64,000 nucleotides of DNA from Arthrobacter sp. CDRTa11. GTDB lineage: Bacteria; Actinomycetota; Actinomycetes; Actinomycetales; Micrococcaceae. The stretch spans positions 1,302,001-1,366,000 of the forward strand of contig NZ_CP044532.1 in NCBI RefSeq assembly GCF_026427775.1, written 5' to 3'. This document shows positions 8,112 to 17,081 of this stretch, one piece after another (the first letter of the stretch is position 1; each line of letters starts with the position of its first letter). Both the position numbers and the translations under genes were made by a program. The notes below the pieces were generated by a model. That model was not told where the DNA came from. It made no database searches and saw only the letters and a program-made list of their open reading frames with translations.

Positions 8112-11100
8112 TACGAACCGTCTTTCCACAGGTAGTCGAGCTGGGTAAACGCAAGCTTGTCGCCGTACTGGTCTAAGTTGTCCTTGACGTTGACTATGAG
8201 GACCTCTTGGCTTCCGCCGTTGAGCGGTCCCCGGAGCCCGCGGCCGATCATCTGGATGTATTTGTTCGGCGAGAACGTAGGCCGGCAAACGTATACGGCG
8301 TCGACCTTGGGTGCGTCGAAACCTTGGGTAAGCACGTCGAAGTTGGTGAGCACGCGGATCTTTCCGTTGCGAAAATCCTCGATTATGGAGCGTCGGTGGC
8401 CCAAGTCCGTTTTTCCCGAGATGGCCGCTGCAGGAACGCCCTCAACGGACAGGACAGCTGCGAGAGCTTCGGCGTGTTCCACTGAAGCAGCGAAGACCAG
8501 GGTGGGCCCCTTCGTCTCAGAAGCCTTGATATGGTCGAGGATCGCTTCGTTGCGCTGCTTGCTGTCCGCTACGTGCTGCAGGTCGATCCGGGCTTCGAGC
8601 ATTGCACTTTGCGAATCCTCGTCCGTGGCCGAGCGCATGTCTTTCAGCTTGAGCTCGATACCCTTCAGCTCGCGATGCTTGACCTTGGCCAGAACGCCCA
8701 TACCCTGGAGATACTCGTGGGCGTTTTCTGCGCTGAACTCATCCGGCTCGATAAGGTTTCGTCCGAATCGGGCAACGAGCCGCTCAGTCTCCTTCTCGTT
8801 CGTGCCCCGATACGGTGTGGCTGAAAGACCGAGCAGCGACCGGGACTTTTCGGTGAATGAGCGGCCGAACCAGGAGAGAACCGGAGTGTAAGACGTTGCG
8901 GTCGCCCCATGGGCTTCATCAATGATGACCAGGTCAGGGTTAGACATCCATTCGTACATTGAGCGACGGGTCTGTTGGATGCTGGCGAGCGTTTGAATGG
9001 TTGCCACGACAAGGTGAAGTTTGGTCTCCTCTCGGACAGCGCTGTTGCCACCCCAGAGCCTACTCACGGCCATCCGCTCGCCGGGAGCTCCCGCCGCCTG
9101 CCACACGTAGGTCCAGGTTTCGATGGCCTGCTCGCAGAGTTCTTCGGATTGAGCTACCCAGATGACGAGGCGGTGTTCCTCCTTTGGCGTGGCTTTGATA
9201 TCCCGGATTACGGATTCAACTGCCACGCGAGTCTTGCCAGCACCCGTGGGCAATTGAACCAGACCGCGGCTGTGCTTTGTGCCCCCGGTGAGGAGGTCAA
9301 CGATCTTCTTACTGGTTGTTTCCTGGTACTGGTGAAGAGGGTTCAAACCCACCGGTCCAACGAACTCCTCGCGCTCCGGCTTCTTCTTGATGGATTCACC
9401 GGCCATTGCGGGGGAAAACCCGAGCTCTTTGACGAACTCTTGGGCCGTGCGCCCACCGCGGAAGTGATCAGGAGTTTCAATGCCAGCTTCAGACAGGGCA
9501 GGCTTGAGCACTTTGAGGAGGCTGCTGCCGTGCAAATTGCTGACGATTTCGAACAAGCGTTCGTCGGTGAGCTCGAGTTCACGGGCATCCAGCATCTTCA
9601 TGATCGCGTCTGGAATTAGCTTTCGAAGGGTCTCACGACCAACAAGTTCGGCGATCTTTCCGGCATCAGTCTTTTGTTTGTTGACTCGTCCAATTCGAGC
9701 TTGGGCTTCGTCGTCCTTTTTGAGCTGCCGCATTGTCTGCATGACCTGCGCTGTCGCGCGTTTACTGCCGAAGGCACCGAGAATTGTTGTGAGCAACGCC
9801 TGGTCACCCTGCGGGGCCCGGTAGTAGAGGACACCATCCTGGAGGTAGGACGCTTTGGGCGTAGCTTCCGCGCGCGAGTCGAAGCTGTTCGTTCGGACTT
9901 CGTCTACGGAAGTGCAAGGAACGCATAGGGTCTGGACGGCAACTTCACTTGCTGCGCGTTTAAGGAACGGAAACTTCGACTTAACGCTTTCGGGTGTCTC
10001 CCCTTCTACAGGCGTAGCGCGGGCTGAGGTATGGAACTCGACTGTGACCGGTTTGAGCCCCCAGTTCTGGGCTAGCGCTTCGTCCAAATCTGGATGACCG
10101 GTGTATATGACGGGCGCGTCCGCTGTTTCAGCCAGATAGTCGCGGGAGTCGAGATCCGCAGCCAAAATTACATCAGACGTCAGGTAGCGTGTGTTTCGCC
10201 CTCCGCTGAGAGGGGTTAGAAGTTCCTTCGGTGGACGCACATCGAGGACGGCTAGCGCGCCATAGAGTTCGTGCAACTGGAGAATGGGCAGCCGCTGTTC
10301 TGCCAACGAAAGGACGAAACTCCATTGGACCTTGCGTGTATCGGTGGGCAGTCCCAACGCCTTGGCTTCCTCCTCACCGGGAAATGGCAAGTAGTCTGTG
10401 GGAATCCCATCGATTTCGCCCACGCAGTGCTTGGTGTCCACTAAGCCGAGAGGGGTTTCAAAAGCGCCGTGGTTTTTAACCCACCAAAGGTCCGGCCCGT
10501 CGATTGTTTCAGCGGCTCTAAAGCCGCTGCTGAACTCAACTTTTGTCGGGTACTGCGCCCGGCCCAAAATTGTTCTCGTAACCTTTGCTCGGGTGGCTGC
10601 AGACGCATCCGCCAACAGGTGGAGACCATCTGTAGTCAAAGCCTGGCTAAAGCGGATCCCCGCTTCGGAAAGACCGACGGGTCCGTTCCGGGACTCATTT
10701 GAAAAACGGGTTGCCTCTTGCCCTTTCCACAAATCGTAGGTGCCCCCGGCGCGGACCATCTTCGAGTCCGGAAGTGACGTTCGTGCACCAAGATTTCTCA
10801 GAAGGGCGAGGTCGTGGGCGTGGAACTGATCGTCTACTAGAATGTGCTCATCCCCGATATTGGTCTGGGGAATCAGACCACCCGGCACCCAGACATCACC
10901 GAGCGTGCGCCACTTGTGATCGCGGCAACGAACGAGAATTTTTGTCGGTTCTGTCCTCTCATTAAGTATGGAGAGACTTTCCGGAACGGACAGCGACCGG
11001 GTTAATTTCCAAAGGGATCCAGCTAGTTCTGAGTCTAGATAGTCTCCCGCGACGTCGCTCGCGACACGATTGACGATACCTCTGCCGTCTTGCGCCTGGA

Positions 11101-12760
11101 GATCAAGGGCCCGAAGGTAAGCGTTCGCATTCCCATGATGCATAAGCTCGTAAGACACAACATTGGCTGCCTCGTCATCCACCTTCATGGGCAGAAATAC
11201 TCTCGAGGTGATTGGCGGTTGGACGCTGCCATCTGACATGAGCACAATCCGGCTTCGTCGCATTGCGGGCCGGTAGTCGGTGTAAGACTTGTCGATCATC
11301 GCTGCGATCTGTAGGGCGTTTTCATAATCCTGGAGCCCTGCACCTGCGACAACTTCTTCCAGCCACTCCTCGATGGATGCGCGCTTGAGATTCGCTTCCT
11401 TCAAGATGCGTATTACCTGGGATTCCCGCCGCAAGGCTGACGAGTGTAGCCAGTGCCGGTCCGCTGGCACCCATGTGTCCCACAGAGAGATGAGTCGAGT
11501 GGCTTCTTCCAGTGCTGGTTGTACTTTGATTTCACTGGGGCGCCTGAGTACGCCTGATCTGTCCGGCAGACAGGGTGCGAATGGCAGAATTTCAAAAATG
11601 GGTTTGTTGATAACGGAGTCGGCCCACGAACTTGACTCCTTGTCACGCGACGGCAGAATGTCCAGAAAGAGAGCTGGATCTTCTGGTGTCCTGAGGTCGT
11701 TTAGGGCGCTTGCCACCATACGGGGAAGCGTCCGGATTAGAATTTCCCGGTTGTAGAGGGTCTCCAGCATGCTATGGCGGTCTTCGTTCATTTTGAAGGC
11801 CGCGTTAACGATGCCGCGAAGCGAAGTCTCGTGCTGAGTCGGGAAGTAGTTCCAGAATCGACCCATCTTGCGCCGCTGGTTGCCTGTCAACGGGACAGCC
11901 CAAGTCACGTCGACATTTTGTCGCGCAACGATGCTTCCGGCCTCGATCGCAGCTTGAGGGCTGACTTCGTGCTTGTGTTTGAATATCAGCCATTCGCTAC
12001 TGTTGGCGCCGTCATAGAGGCTGACACGGCTGCCGTCGCGTGTTGCTGTCCACGTCCAGGAAGAGCTTTGGGCCCTGTCCTCAAATTCAAGGGAACCAAT
12101 TTTGTCCGAGAAGAGCAGGAACTCCTCGGGAAACTTCTTCATTTCCTCCGAGAGCCAGGTGACGCTGCCACTCAGGGGAAGCTTGACCACCGTGGTCGCC
12201 CATCCAAATAGCTCAGAGAGGACGGGGTCCTTGGCGGCCTCGATGTCGGGGTCCACAGGCGAGGCTAAGCGAAGAATGGGATAGGCAGTCAGACCCGGGT
12301 ACAGGTTTTCGAGGAGCTTTCGGCTTTGATCCTGGCTCCATGAAACCGAGCCGCTGCGGCTAAATATCCGTGGTTCATCAGTCACCTGAATAACTGATTT
12401 AAAGCCAAGCCCGAAACGGCCGATCTCGTCATCACGCTTTTCAGAGGAGTGAGACAGCATCAGCGTCCTGAAACCTGCCTCGGTAAAGGGTGCCCCTTCG
12501 TTCGCGCAATAAAGGGCATTCGTTGTCAGGACAACTCGGATGCGTCCGCCGGGTTCCTTAATGGCGTCTGCAGCGTTTTGGACCAGTTCGTTTAGCTGTT
12601 TGCGACCGTAGCCGCCTTGGGAGATGGCGGCCTCAATATTGCTGTGTTCTCGGACGAGGTCCGGGCGGGCGCGATACGCATTCAGCGCGCTCTCAGTTTC
12701 AGCCGCGACGAACTTGCTCAGCGGCGACGTCCTACCCGCCCATGAATCCCGAACCATCAT
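8111..12760 (-). CDS. Sacsin-type GHKL ATPase fused to SF2 DEAH helicase
   Basis: A protein of about 1549 residues. The first 200 residues form a GHKL/HSP90-like ATPase: N-box ELVQNAADA near residue 60, then GRFGLGFKSVIQV near 115. The middle 900 residues show no motif I can name. The last 380 hold an SF2 helicase: PTGAGKTRVAVES near 1170, IIDEAHGA near 1282, LSATPYRG near 1310, and a helicase-C end with QGFDAPKVD and QMIGRGLRG near 1490. The longest frame begins at 12778, but an ATG at 12760 follows GGGGGAC at good spacing. It is cotranscribed with the methylase upstream and UvrD, drmA and drmB downstream. In class 2 DISARM the large first subunit is DrmE; this fusion sits in the corresponding place. 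Role inferred: an ATP-driven sensor or remodeller of phage DNA. Confidence 0.85.
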   Translation of the reverse strand: MMVRDSWAGRTSPLSKFVAAETESALNAYRARPDLVREHSNIEAAISQGGYGRKQLNELVQNAADAIKEPGGRIRVVLTTNALYCANEGAPFTEAGFRTLMLSHSSEKRDDEIGRFGLGFKSVIQVTDEPRIFSRSGSVSWSQDQSRKLLENLYPGLTAYPILRLASPVDPDIEAAKDPVLSELFGWATTVVKLPLSGSVTWLSEEMKKFPEEFLLFSDKIGSLEFEDRAQSSSWTWTATRDGSRVSLYDGANSSEWLIFKHKHEVSPQAAIEAGSIVARQNVDVTWAVPLTGNQRRKMGRFWNYFPTQHETSLRGIVNAAFKMNEDRHSMLETLYNREILIRTLPRMVASALNDLRTPEDPALFLDILPSRDKESSSWADSVINKPIFEILPFAPCLPDRSGVLRRPSEIKVQPALEEATRLISLWDTWVPADRHWLHSSALRRESQVIRILKEANLKRASIEEWLEEVVAGAGLQDYENALQIAAMIDKSYTDYRPAMRRSRIVLMSDGSVQPPITSRVFLPMKVDDEAANVVSYELMHHGNANAYLRALDLQAQDGRGIVNRVASDVAGDYLDSELAGSLWKLTRSLSVPESLSILNERTEPTKILVRCRDHKWRTLGDVWVPGGLIPQTNIGDEHILVDDQFHAHDLALLRNLGARTSLPDSKMVRAGGTYDLWKGQEATRFSNESRNGPVGLSEAGIRFSQALTTDGLHLLADASAATRAKVTRTILGRAQYPTKVEFSSGFRAAETIDGPDLWWVKNHGAFETPLGLVDTKHCVGEIDGIPTDYLPFPGEEEAKALGLPTDTRKVQWSFVLSLAEQRLPILQLHELYGALAVLDVRPPKELLTPLSGGRNTRYLTSDVILAADLDSRDYLAETADAPVIYTGHPDLDEALAQNWGLKPVTVEFHTSARATPVEGETPESVKSKFPFLKRAASEVAVQTLCVPCTSVDEVRTNSFDSRAEATPKASYLQDGVLYYRAPQGDQALLTTILGAFGSKRATAQVMQTMRQLKKDDEAQARIGRVNKQKTDAGKIAELVGRETLRKLIPDAIMKMLDARELELTDERLFEIVSNLHGSSLLKVLKPALSEAGIETPDHFRGGRTAQEFVKELGFSPAMAGESIKKKPEREEFVGPVGLNPLHQYQETTSKKIVDLLTGGTKHSRGLVQLPTGAGKTRVAVESVIRDIKATPKEEHRLVIWVAQSEELCEQAIETWTYVWQAAGAPGERMAVSRLWGGNSAVREETKLHLVVATIQTLASIQQTRRSMYEWMSNPDLVIIDEAHGATATSYTPVLSWFGRSFTEKSRSLLGLSATPYRGTNEKETERLVARFGRNLIEPDEFSAENAHEYLQGMGVLAKVKHRELKGIELKLKDMRSATDEDSQSAMLEARIDLQHVADSKQRNEAILDHIKASETKGPTLVFAASVEHAEALAAVLSVEGVPAAAISGKTDLGHRRSIIEDFRNGKIRVLTNFDVLTQGFDAPKVDAVYVCRPTFSPNKYIQMIGRGLRGPLNGGSQEVLIVNVKDNLDQYGDKLAFTQLDYLWKDGS

Positions 12761-12876
12761 TGGTTCCGTCCCCCACATCGAAATCAGTGCTTTCGGCGTC
12801 CACCGAAGTCTTCAAGACAATATTTACCATCCAGATGTGACATTTATGCTAAGCCAGGCTTATTAGGCTCGATCTA

Positions 12877-13986
12877 CTAGAAATGTTGCAGCAGTTGAGC
12901 CGCAATGGCGCGTCCAAGGGCTGTCGGAACTGCGTTGCCGATCTGCTTGGCGATCGCGGTCTTGGACCCGACCCACAGTCGATCGTCCGGGAAGCCCTGG
13001 AGCTTTGCGGCTTCAAGGTGGGTGATGGCACGGTGTTCGACGGGGTGAAGATATCGGCCTTTTTCTGGCTTGAAAAATTCGGTTCTGACGGTGACTGAAG
13101 GCTTATCCCAATGCATTCGGCCCATGACATCCCCGGAGCCAGATTCGTGCTTCAGCCAGCAGGCTGCTTTGAGGTTTTTGGGCAGATCGAACCGGTTGCC
13201 GCCTGCGGGAATGTTAACAAACCTGTTCAACGACAGTTCTGCGTAGTCACGGCCAAGATGAAGCTCGGACGTTTGAAATGATCCCGTGAAGGTCCTACCG
13301 GCGTACTGTGTTGTGCGCTCCGGAAGCTTCGTCTCGGATACCCGCGACATCACGCCTTTGAGTGCTTGCCGGACTGTACGATGACGACCTACATGTGAGG
13401 GCATCGGAAAGCCGGGGAAGGGCAAGTCCCGGTGGTGACCAATCAGAATTGCTCTCTTACGTGCTTGCGGTGCGCCATAGTCCGCTGCGTTGAGGACGTG
13501 CCATTGGAAGTCGTAGTCCCGGATGAGCCCTTCCGGACCGGTAGCATCCCGGAAGTCCTGAAGCTGCTGGGACTTGCTGAAGGCTGGAACGTTTTCGACG
13601 ATGAAATATTTCGGCTTCGCCCGGCGAAGCGCCTCAGCGTACGGGCGCCAGAGTTGGTTCCTAACATCGTCCGGGTCTTGCTTGCCAAGCTGCGAGAACC
13701 CCTGGCACGGCGGTCCACCAATGACAACATCTACCTCGGGAACAGCTTCGTTCCCTAGCCAGTCCTGAATCGGTCCTGGGTAAACTTTGTCGCCAAAGGT
13801 TGCCGCGAACGATGCCGCCGCCGCCGGTTCGAACTCCACGGCGCGTTCGGTAACGAATCGAGGAGAGGCGGCATAGAACCCCTGAGTGAGTCCGCCGGCT
13901 CCCGAGAAGAGGTCCAACACGGTGATGGAGTTGGGGGTCTTCTTTCGTGCGTAGGGTGCGGACTTGCTAACAGGATCTCTACTCAT
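12877..13986 (-). CDS. DNA (cytosine-5) methyltransferase, DrmMII-like
   Basis: A 369-residue m5C methyltransferase that transfers methyl from S-adenosylmethionine to cytosine C5. Motif I LDLFSGAGGLTQGF is at about residues 24-37, the catalytic-loop motif IV GGPPCQGFSQLG near 92 with the nucleophilic Cys, motif VI ENVPAF near 131, and motif X QIGNAVPTALG near 346. All key motifs are intact. It is the first gene of the minus-strand run ending in drmB, with a 116-base gap to the fused helicase. In class 2 DISARM an m5C methylase (DrmMII) marks host DNA as self, and that role is inferred here. No good ribosome-binding site precedes the ATG. A conventional type II methylase partner to a nearby restriction enzyme is the alternative, but no type II endonuclease is recognised. 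Confidence 0.9.
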   Translation of the reverse strand: MSRDPVSKSAPYARKKTPNSITVLDLFSGAGGLTQGFYAASPRFVTERAVEFEPAAAASFAATFGDKVYPGPIQDWLGNEAVPEVDVVIGGPPCQGFSQLGKQDPDDVRNQLWRPYAEALRRAKPKYFIVENVPAFSKSQQLQDFRDATGPEGLIRDYDFQWHVLNAADYGAPQARKRAILIGHHRDLPFPGFPMPSHVGRHRTVRQALKGVMSRVSETKLPERTTQYAGRTFTGSFQTSELHLGRDYAELSLNRFVNIPAGGNRFDLPKNLKAACWLKHESGSGDVMGRMHWDKPSVTVRTEFFKPEKGRYLHPVEHRAITHLEAAKLQGFPDDRLWVGSKTAIAKQIGNAVPTALGRAIAAQLLQHF

Positions 13987-14097
13987 TGTGGACTAAGGAT
14001 ATCCGGCATGGCAGACGAAATAAGCGCACTGCGACGAAGGGCGAAACGGGTCTAGGCTGTTTGGCCCGTAGCAGTTGGTAAGAGGGCAACAGGGAGC

Positions 14098-16161
14098 TCA
14101 ACTGAGCAGGATCCTCTCTGCCGTGCTGATGACTGTTTCATCGTCGTCCAACCCGTCGGGCCGGTCGTCCGAGATCGCGTCATCTGTCGCGAGAAAGTAC
14201 GTTGTGACGCCCCTCGCTATTCTCCTTTGAGCTGCGTCAAAGTTGTCCCAGTCCGCTAGCAGCACTTCAACACGACGGGCCAGCCCTGTCCCGGTTTCCC
14301 CGTGGACAGGGTGGCCCAGTAAATGGGCGGGCAATAGTTCGGAGAGCTGCATTAGCTCTTCGCTAGTTGTCTCAATGCAGTACGGCTCGACGTGTTCCCA
14401 GAGTGGACCTAGCTCGGCTTGGAAGTGTGCCACCGTGCCCGTAGGGACTTCTCGGAGTGACCGGTCGGCAGAGGGGGGCTTGGGCCAGACTTGATCTGAT
14501 AACTGACCGAGCCAGCGCTGCCGCTCCTCGATCTCGTCAACTCCCCAACTGGGAATGTTCGTGAGTGCAGTGGTCAAAGTCACTTGAGATTCAGCGTAAT
14601 GCGTCTTCTTGTCGGCAAAACTCTTATTGCTCGCAGGAATGTTCAGCCCGGAAAATAGGAGAGTCAGATTTCCCCAGCGGTTCACGTAGTCGGAATGCAG
14701 ATCAACGTTTTCGCCCAAGTCGTCCCGCCAGTCTGCGGATAGCGTCTGTGGCATTATGTGCTCGATGTGGACCGAGCTGGAGTCCTTTAACTGTTGTTCC
14801 TTGTTGTAGGAGAGCGTCTCCTCTATGCGCTGCAGGGTATATCGCAAGAGATATTGTCTGCCCATTTTGAGGGTCTGGAACGAAGCAAGGAACTGTTCGC
14901 TATCGGGGATGCCCCCGATGAGAAGAGACCGAGCGTCCTCCACCCGGCCACCCTCACTTTCAACGAGCAGCTGAGCGGCGTCTCTATACCGCCTTTCTAT
15001 GTCGTTTGTGCCGAGCCCCACCACGCTGCTGTATCGGAAAGTTACGACCTCGGCGAGCCGAGCGAACTCGACGAAGTCCGTTTCGGACAGGTAGCGCCGC
15101 GCAGGCAATAGTGCGATATAGCAAGACCTAGCGCGAAGAGTTTGAAGATCGGTGAGTACCCTTCGAGCTGGTTCATAGGTAACTTTGCTTGGCGTCTCAA
15201 ATTCGCCGTAATAGGTGGCGGAAACTAAAAGATCATCCAAGACCCAGGTCGCGCCCCTGCTCGCAACCAGTGTCTTGAAATGTCCGAAGACTTCCTCTTT
15301 TCGGACAGAGGGCACCGTAGCCAAAAGATAGTGTCTCAAGAAGCGACTCACATCGACCTGGGTGCCAAGGCTCTCGAGCATTTTGTCCCAGTCCGTGGAG
15401 GCAGCGTCCACGTCTTCGTCCGATGAGTTCTTGGCGATCTGGCCCAGAACGTGGCTCTTTAGAAGGTCTGCTGCCGACAACTGCAAGCCTCTGTCATTGA
15501 GAGTTTCGAATAGCAGGAAGGCGTCAGCGAGGTCGCGAACTTCGATTACTACGATCTCAACCTTCTCCATCAGGTTCTTTTCAAACGACCGCAGCCAAGC
15601 TGAACCTTCATTATGTGGCAGAGACTGGAGATGTCCGGCGAGATGACCTCGCAGTCTCCTCAAGTTGGCCAGAAGTGGTCTGTTCCGCGAGCGCACTTCC
15701 TTTTGTAAAGAAGATTCCTCGTCCAGGAGCTTTCGCTGAGGATCGTGGGGACCCCTCAACACGAAGTCGCGAAAGACTGGCCAGTTGGCGGAGCCGGTTT
15801 TGAACTTGAAGTATGCGTCACCCTCGGCCAGGTCATCTGCAGTCAGCCGCTTTTCGATCCGCTGCACATCTTTAGTCATGCCACGGGCGAAGCATTCATC
15901 GCGTAGGGCAGCAAGCAATAGCATCAGAGTCGTTAAGCGCTGCTGTCCGTCGATGACAAGAGGGCGATCTTCATCCTCTGTGGTCATAACTATCGATCCA
16001 AGGAAATGACCGGACCGAGCGTTCTCCAGCAGGTCCCCCCACAAGTCGTCAACTTGCTCGAAAGTCCACGAGTAGGGGCGCTGGTAAGGCGGTATGCGGA
16101 ACTGCTGCTCTTCTATTGATAGCAATGCCTTCAGTGACTTCTTATCAGCCTTCAAGTCCAC
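14098..16161 (-). CDS. DUF262 + HNH (DUF1524) protein, GmrSD-like
   Basis: About 687 residues with the two-domain layout of GmrSD-type modification-dependent restriction enzymes. The N-terminal DUF262 (ParB/Srx-like, NTP-hydrolysing) part shows IPPYQRPYSW and, near residue 75, IDGQQRLTTLMLL. The C-terminal DUF1524 has the HNH signature HIEHIMPQ near 470, followed by WGNLTLLFSGLNIPASN. Enzymes of this family cut DNA carrying glucosylated or otherwise modified bases. The longest frame starts with a TTG at 16194; a GTG at 16161 preceded by GGAGAG is better. It lies 111 bases upstream of, and in the same direction as, the DISARM-like methylase. It could be an independent type IV restriction gene or serve as a nuclease for the operon. 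Domains are intact. Confidence 0.87.
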   Translation of the reverse strand: MDLKADKKSLKALLSIEEQQFRIPPYQRPYSWTFEQVDDLWGDLLENARSGHFLGSIVMTTEDEDRPLVIDGQQRLTTLMLLLAALRDECFARGMTKDVQRIEKRLTADDLAEGDAYFKFKTGSANWPVFRDFVLRGPHDPQRKLLDEESSLQKEVRSRNRPLLANLRRLRGHLAGHLQSLPHNEGSAWLRSFEKNLMEKVEIVVIEVRDLADAFLLFETLNDRGLQLSAADLLKSHVLGQIAKNSSDEDVDAASTDWDKMLESLGTQVDVSRFLRHYLLATVPSVRKEEVFGHFKTLVASRGATWVLDDLLVSATYYGEFETPSKVTYEPARRVLTDLQTLRARSCYIALLPARRYLSETDFVEFARLAEVVTFRYSSVVGLGTNDIERRYRDAAQLLVESEGGRVEDARSLLIGGIPDSEQFLASFQTLKMGRQYLLRYTLQRIEETLSYNKEQQLKDSSSVHIEHIMPQTLSADWRDDLGENVDLHSDYVNRWGNLTLLFSGLNIPASNKSFADKKTHYAESQVTLTTALTNIPSWGVDEIEERQRWLGQLSDQVWPKPPSADRSLREVPTGTVAHFQAELGPLWEHVEPYCIETTSEELMQLSELLPAHLLGHPVHGETGTGLARRVEVLLADWDNFDAAQRRIARGVTTYFLATDDAISDDRPDGLDDDETVISTAERILLS

Positions 16162-16306
16162 GGATAGCTCTCCATCGTTTTGCCTCGAGATCAACTGATC
16201 TGCAGTTGGTGCACTACAAAAACAACTTCATAGTAGATGTCTATGCGTATCCCAACGGTAAGGCGCAGCCCTGAATTGATGAATTGTGCTGCGAAAACCG
16301 CTGCCT

Positions 16307-16666
16307 TTATTTGAAGATCGTTGGAAGATCGCCCGTTAGTGAGAGACCGCCAGAGCTCAGCTGTCTAGGTTGGCCGGAGTTACCGGAGCTACCGGGAATG
16401 CGGAGGCCGTCGATCACTTCCAGCGTCGACATGTCGTCAGCTTTCAGGAGTTGTTGCAGTGACGCCTTGCCGATCGAGAGAACGCCGGATCTGTTGGGGT
16501 CAGGCCCATCCCGAGGGTCCCACTTGCACTCGAGCGTGATTCCCCGGTGTACGATCTTGAACGCGAGCTGCTGCTGCTTCGGCAAGAGTTCCTTCAGAGC
16601 TACGCCACACCGGATACGACCACCTGGAATGCCAGCTGCGGTTATACGTTGCTTCGGATGACTCAT
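16307..16666 (-). CDS. Hypothetical protein in defence island
   Basis: A 119-residue protein with no family I recognise. The ATG has GGAAG at about 9 bases upstream, which supports translation. The N-terminal half is basic with a KELLPKQQQ segment, followed by an alternating beta-like stretch (HRGITLECKWDPR) and a short acidic helix. The C-terminus is Gly/Ser/Pro rich and probably disordered. It is on the same strand as the DUF262-HNH gene, 145 bases away, and may be cotranscribed with it. No catalytic motif, signal peptide or membrane segment is visible. Confidence 0.55.
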   Translation of the reverse strand: MSHPKQRITAAGIPGGRIRCGVALKELLPKQQQLAFKIVHRGITLECKWDPRDGPDPNRSGVLSIGKASLQQLLKADDMSTLEVIDGLRIPGSSGNSGQPRQLSSGGLSLTGDLPTIFK

Positions 16667-16773
16667 CCAATTACTTCCAACGAATTGGAATGACGCCCAG
16701 TGTCATCCGAAGTCTGCCCAATGCAGCGTATCCATTCGCCAAAGTTGAACACTGGGAGTGGAATGATTCAAGG

Positions 16774-17001
16774 CTATTTCTTCCGCGCCTTTTTTATAAG
16801 CTCCGAGGCCTGACGGTACGCCCGCCTGGCCTCGGGGCTTGTCGCGGCTCGATAAACCTTTTTGCCGTCGTCGAGTAGTTTTCTGCTCCTGGCTTGCATC
16901 TCTGGGTCCGTGGCGATCGAGTACAGCTTTGCTCCGCCAGCTTTTGCCTTAGTTCCGCCTTTCTTCAACACAGCTGCAGCCTTGTCCACTTTTCCAGACA
17001 T
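16774..17001 (-). CDS. Small basic helical protein
   Basis: A 75-residue protein rich in Lys, Ala and Arg, predicted to be almost entirely helical and strongly basic (C-terminus ELIKKARKK). GGAG lies at good spacing before the ATG. It sits 80 bases downstream of the 436-residue membrane-segment protein and is probably in the same transcript. The composition suggests a nucleic-acid or membrane-surface binding peptide; function is unknown. Found only by frame and ribosome site, so moderately supported. Confidence 0.6.
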   Translation of the reverse strand: MSGKVDKAAAVLKKGGTKAKAGGAKLYSIATDPEMQARSRKLLDDGKKVYRAATSPEARRAYRQASELIKKARKK

Positions 17002-17081
17002 AGTGTTCTCCGTAAGGTCGGTAGTTCGTCAAGCGGGACTAGCACTGGGCAAAACTCTGGCGGTCGTGTGTGACGACTTCC

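Noticed and set aside
8112-8288. 59-residue N-terminal extension of the UvrD-like gene
   Set aside because: It overlaps the end of the upstream helicase, is Arg/Pro-rich, and the GTG at 8111 has better start signals.
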